A stretch of DNA of 64,000 bases, from contig OY292277.1 of assembly GCA_958496175.1 (NCBI GenBank), positions 38,823,050 to 38,887,049 on the forward strand, in the 5' to 3' direction. The translations under genes and the position numbers were made by a program. The DNA comes from Sisyra terminalis. Taxonomy: Eukaryota > Arthropoda > Insecta > Neuroptera > Sisyridae. Below are positions 63,006-64,000 of the stretch, in pieces. Each line of letters starts with the position of its first letter. The first letter of the stretch is position 1. The notes under the pieces were generated by a model. The model did no database searches. It was not told where the DNA came from and was given only the letters and a program-made list of their open reading frames with translations.

Positions 63006-64000
63006 TAAGACTAATTACTTAAGTCTAATTAAGACTTGATATTAAGACTAAGACAGAAAAGTAGTAATTATTGATTTTTGAATCGTACAGAGTTCTTTAC
63101 CATTATTAAAACTTGATTTTTGAATGTTCGTATCCATTCTGAGTTTCTTACCATAAATTTGTGAACAAGTAAGCACGCAAAGAAAACATCATTTTTTAAT
63201 ACAGAATACGACTCCCTGATGTAAACCGAAGTCATTTCGTTAAATAACGACTCCTCAAAGAAAATTCTAACAAGCAGTAATTTAAATTTTTATGCATCGT
63301 ATTTATTAAACATTTTGTTTCAACCGCAACGAAACGAAAAACGAAGAGAAAATTAACATTTTCAGTTTTAAATTTTATTAAATAATAATTTATACGGCAT
63401 ATGAATTATTCAATCGCTTGCATACGAAACAAATATATGTACATAAAAAGATAATAAGTATTCTGCAGTGCAGATGCAGCTTATATTTTAAATAACTTAA
63501 AAATGCATGTTTTAGATATACTACAACCGGCAATGTAATGCAATGTTATGTTTCCTTCTTTTTTCGCATGAAATTAAGAAACATACTTTAAGAAATGCGT
63601 GCAAATAAATTTAATTCCTACGTCATTCCCGCATTTCGTTCCTCCACTTTCTGAGTTCATTATATTATCATGTGATATTTATCTAAATAAAGTCAAGTGA
63701 CGGAAGACGTCAAGGCGTCCGTTTAAACAGAAACACGATCTTCTAATTCTGGAAATAAAGACGGGATTTTCTCCAAGTTGCGAAGATGGGGAGGATGACG
63801 AATGTATGTGTATATGTGTGTGATGAAGGTTTCTTCATTTCAACTAGTGGCTTAATCTGTTTTCTCTCCCCTTTCCCAACGCTCGCATCCCCAAGTACTT
63901 AACTCGTAGATTATTTTGACATATAGTTGAGATGAGAAAATTCACCAAACCATCAGCTTTCATCCCCACGAAAAAGCCTGATGTTTCTCTCGGCAAAGCT

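Larger units (their letters stand above)
58237..64000. other. Presumed intron / upstream DNA of the semaphorin gene
   Basis: No upstream semaphorin exon is found. It holds a hAT MITE (59463-59749), a LINE remnant (61020-61800) and a modular repeat array (62550-63005). The last 400 bp are less AT-rich (CTCCCCTTTCCCAACGCTCG) but show no clear frame. Confidence 0.5.

Noticed and set aside
1..64000. CRISPR arrays, rRNA operons, prokaryotic operons or phage genes
   Set aside because: None seen. Intron-exon structure and repeat content are those of an insect nuclear genome.

Overview
This is a stretch of an insect nuclear genome. It is strongly AT-rich with long non-coding tracts, GT-AG introns, both very short introns (57-64 nt) and multi-kilobase ones, and many worn-down transposable elements. 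Its two recognisable genes both encode insect-type proteins. No operon, ribosome-binding site, rRNA, tRNA gene or CRISPR array is visible. The closest group cannot be fixed from the sequence alone; the element content would suit a beetle or a similar holometabolous or hemipteroid insect.

Gene 1 is on the minus strand, from about 29.35 kb down to about 4.9 kb. It encodes a cytoplasmic adaptor-like protein with an N-terminal PTB (phosphotyrosine-binding/PID) domain. The PTB domain is split between a first coding exon (29242-28968) and a large second exon (19656-18129) that also carries a long proline-, histidine- and tyrosine-rich tail. A 41-codon exon follows (18067-17945). I then see two phase-compatible candidate endings: one exon at 9784-9683, or a 28-nt micro-exon at 17851-17824 joined to an exon at 4995-4895. 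These would give alternative C termini, which I infer from the sequence alone.

Gene 2 is also on the minus strand, from 58236 to 50726. It is the C-terminal 566 residues of a secreted class 2 semaphorin (Sema2a type). Six exons join in frame, covering most of the Sema domain, the PSI knot, the Ig domain and a short basic tail. The last coding exon is only 72 nt and lies 2.76 kb beyond the Ig exon. The signal peptide and first part of the Sema domain must lie beyond the right edge of the window.

The remainder is intron and intergenic DNA full of transposon debris: at least six copies of a tRNA-derived SINE, three hAT-type MITEs with degenerate 8-bp target duplications, a hAT transposase remnant inside a semaphorin intron, three non-LTR retrotransposon fragments (reverse transcriptase or its C-terminal zinc-finger region), several long inverted-repeat (foldback) elements, a dispersed 0.5-kb repeat present twice, and two degenerate tandem arrays. 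A relatively GC-rich, complex block at about 45.5-46.95 kb and a cluster of CAGGTA-type sites at 47.27-47.33 kb are the best candidates for promoter or enhancer DNA between the two genes. The two genes are co-oriented. Semaphorin-2 is a guidance cue and the PTB protein has the look of an intracellular signalling adaptor, but nothing here shows that they work together.
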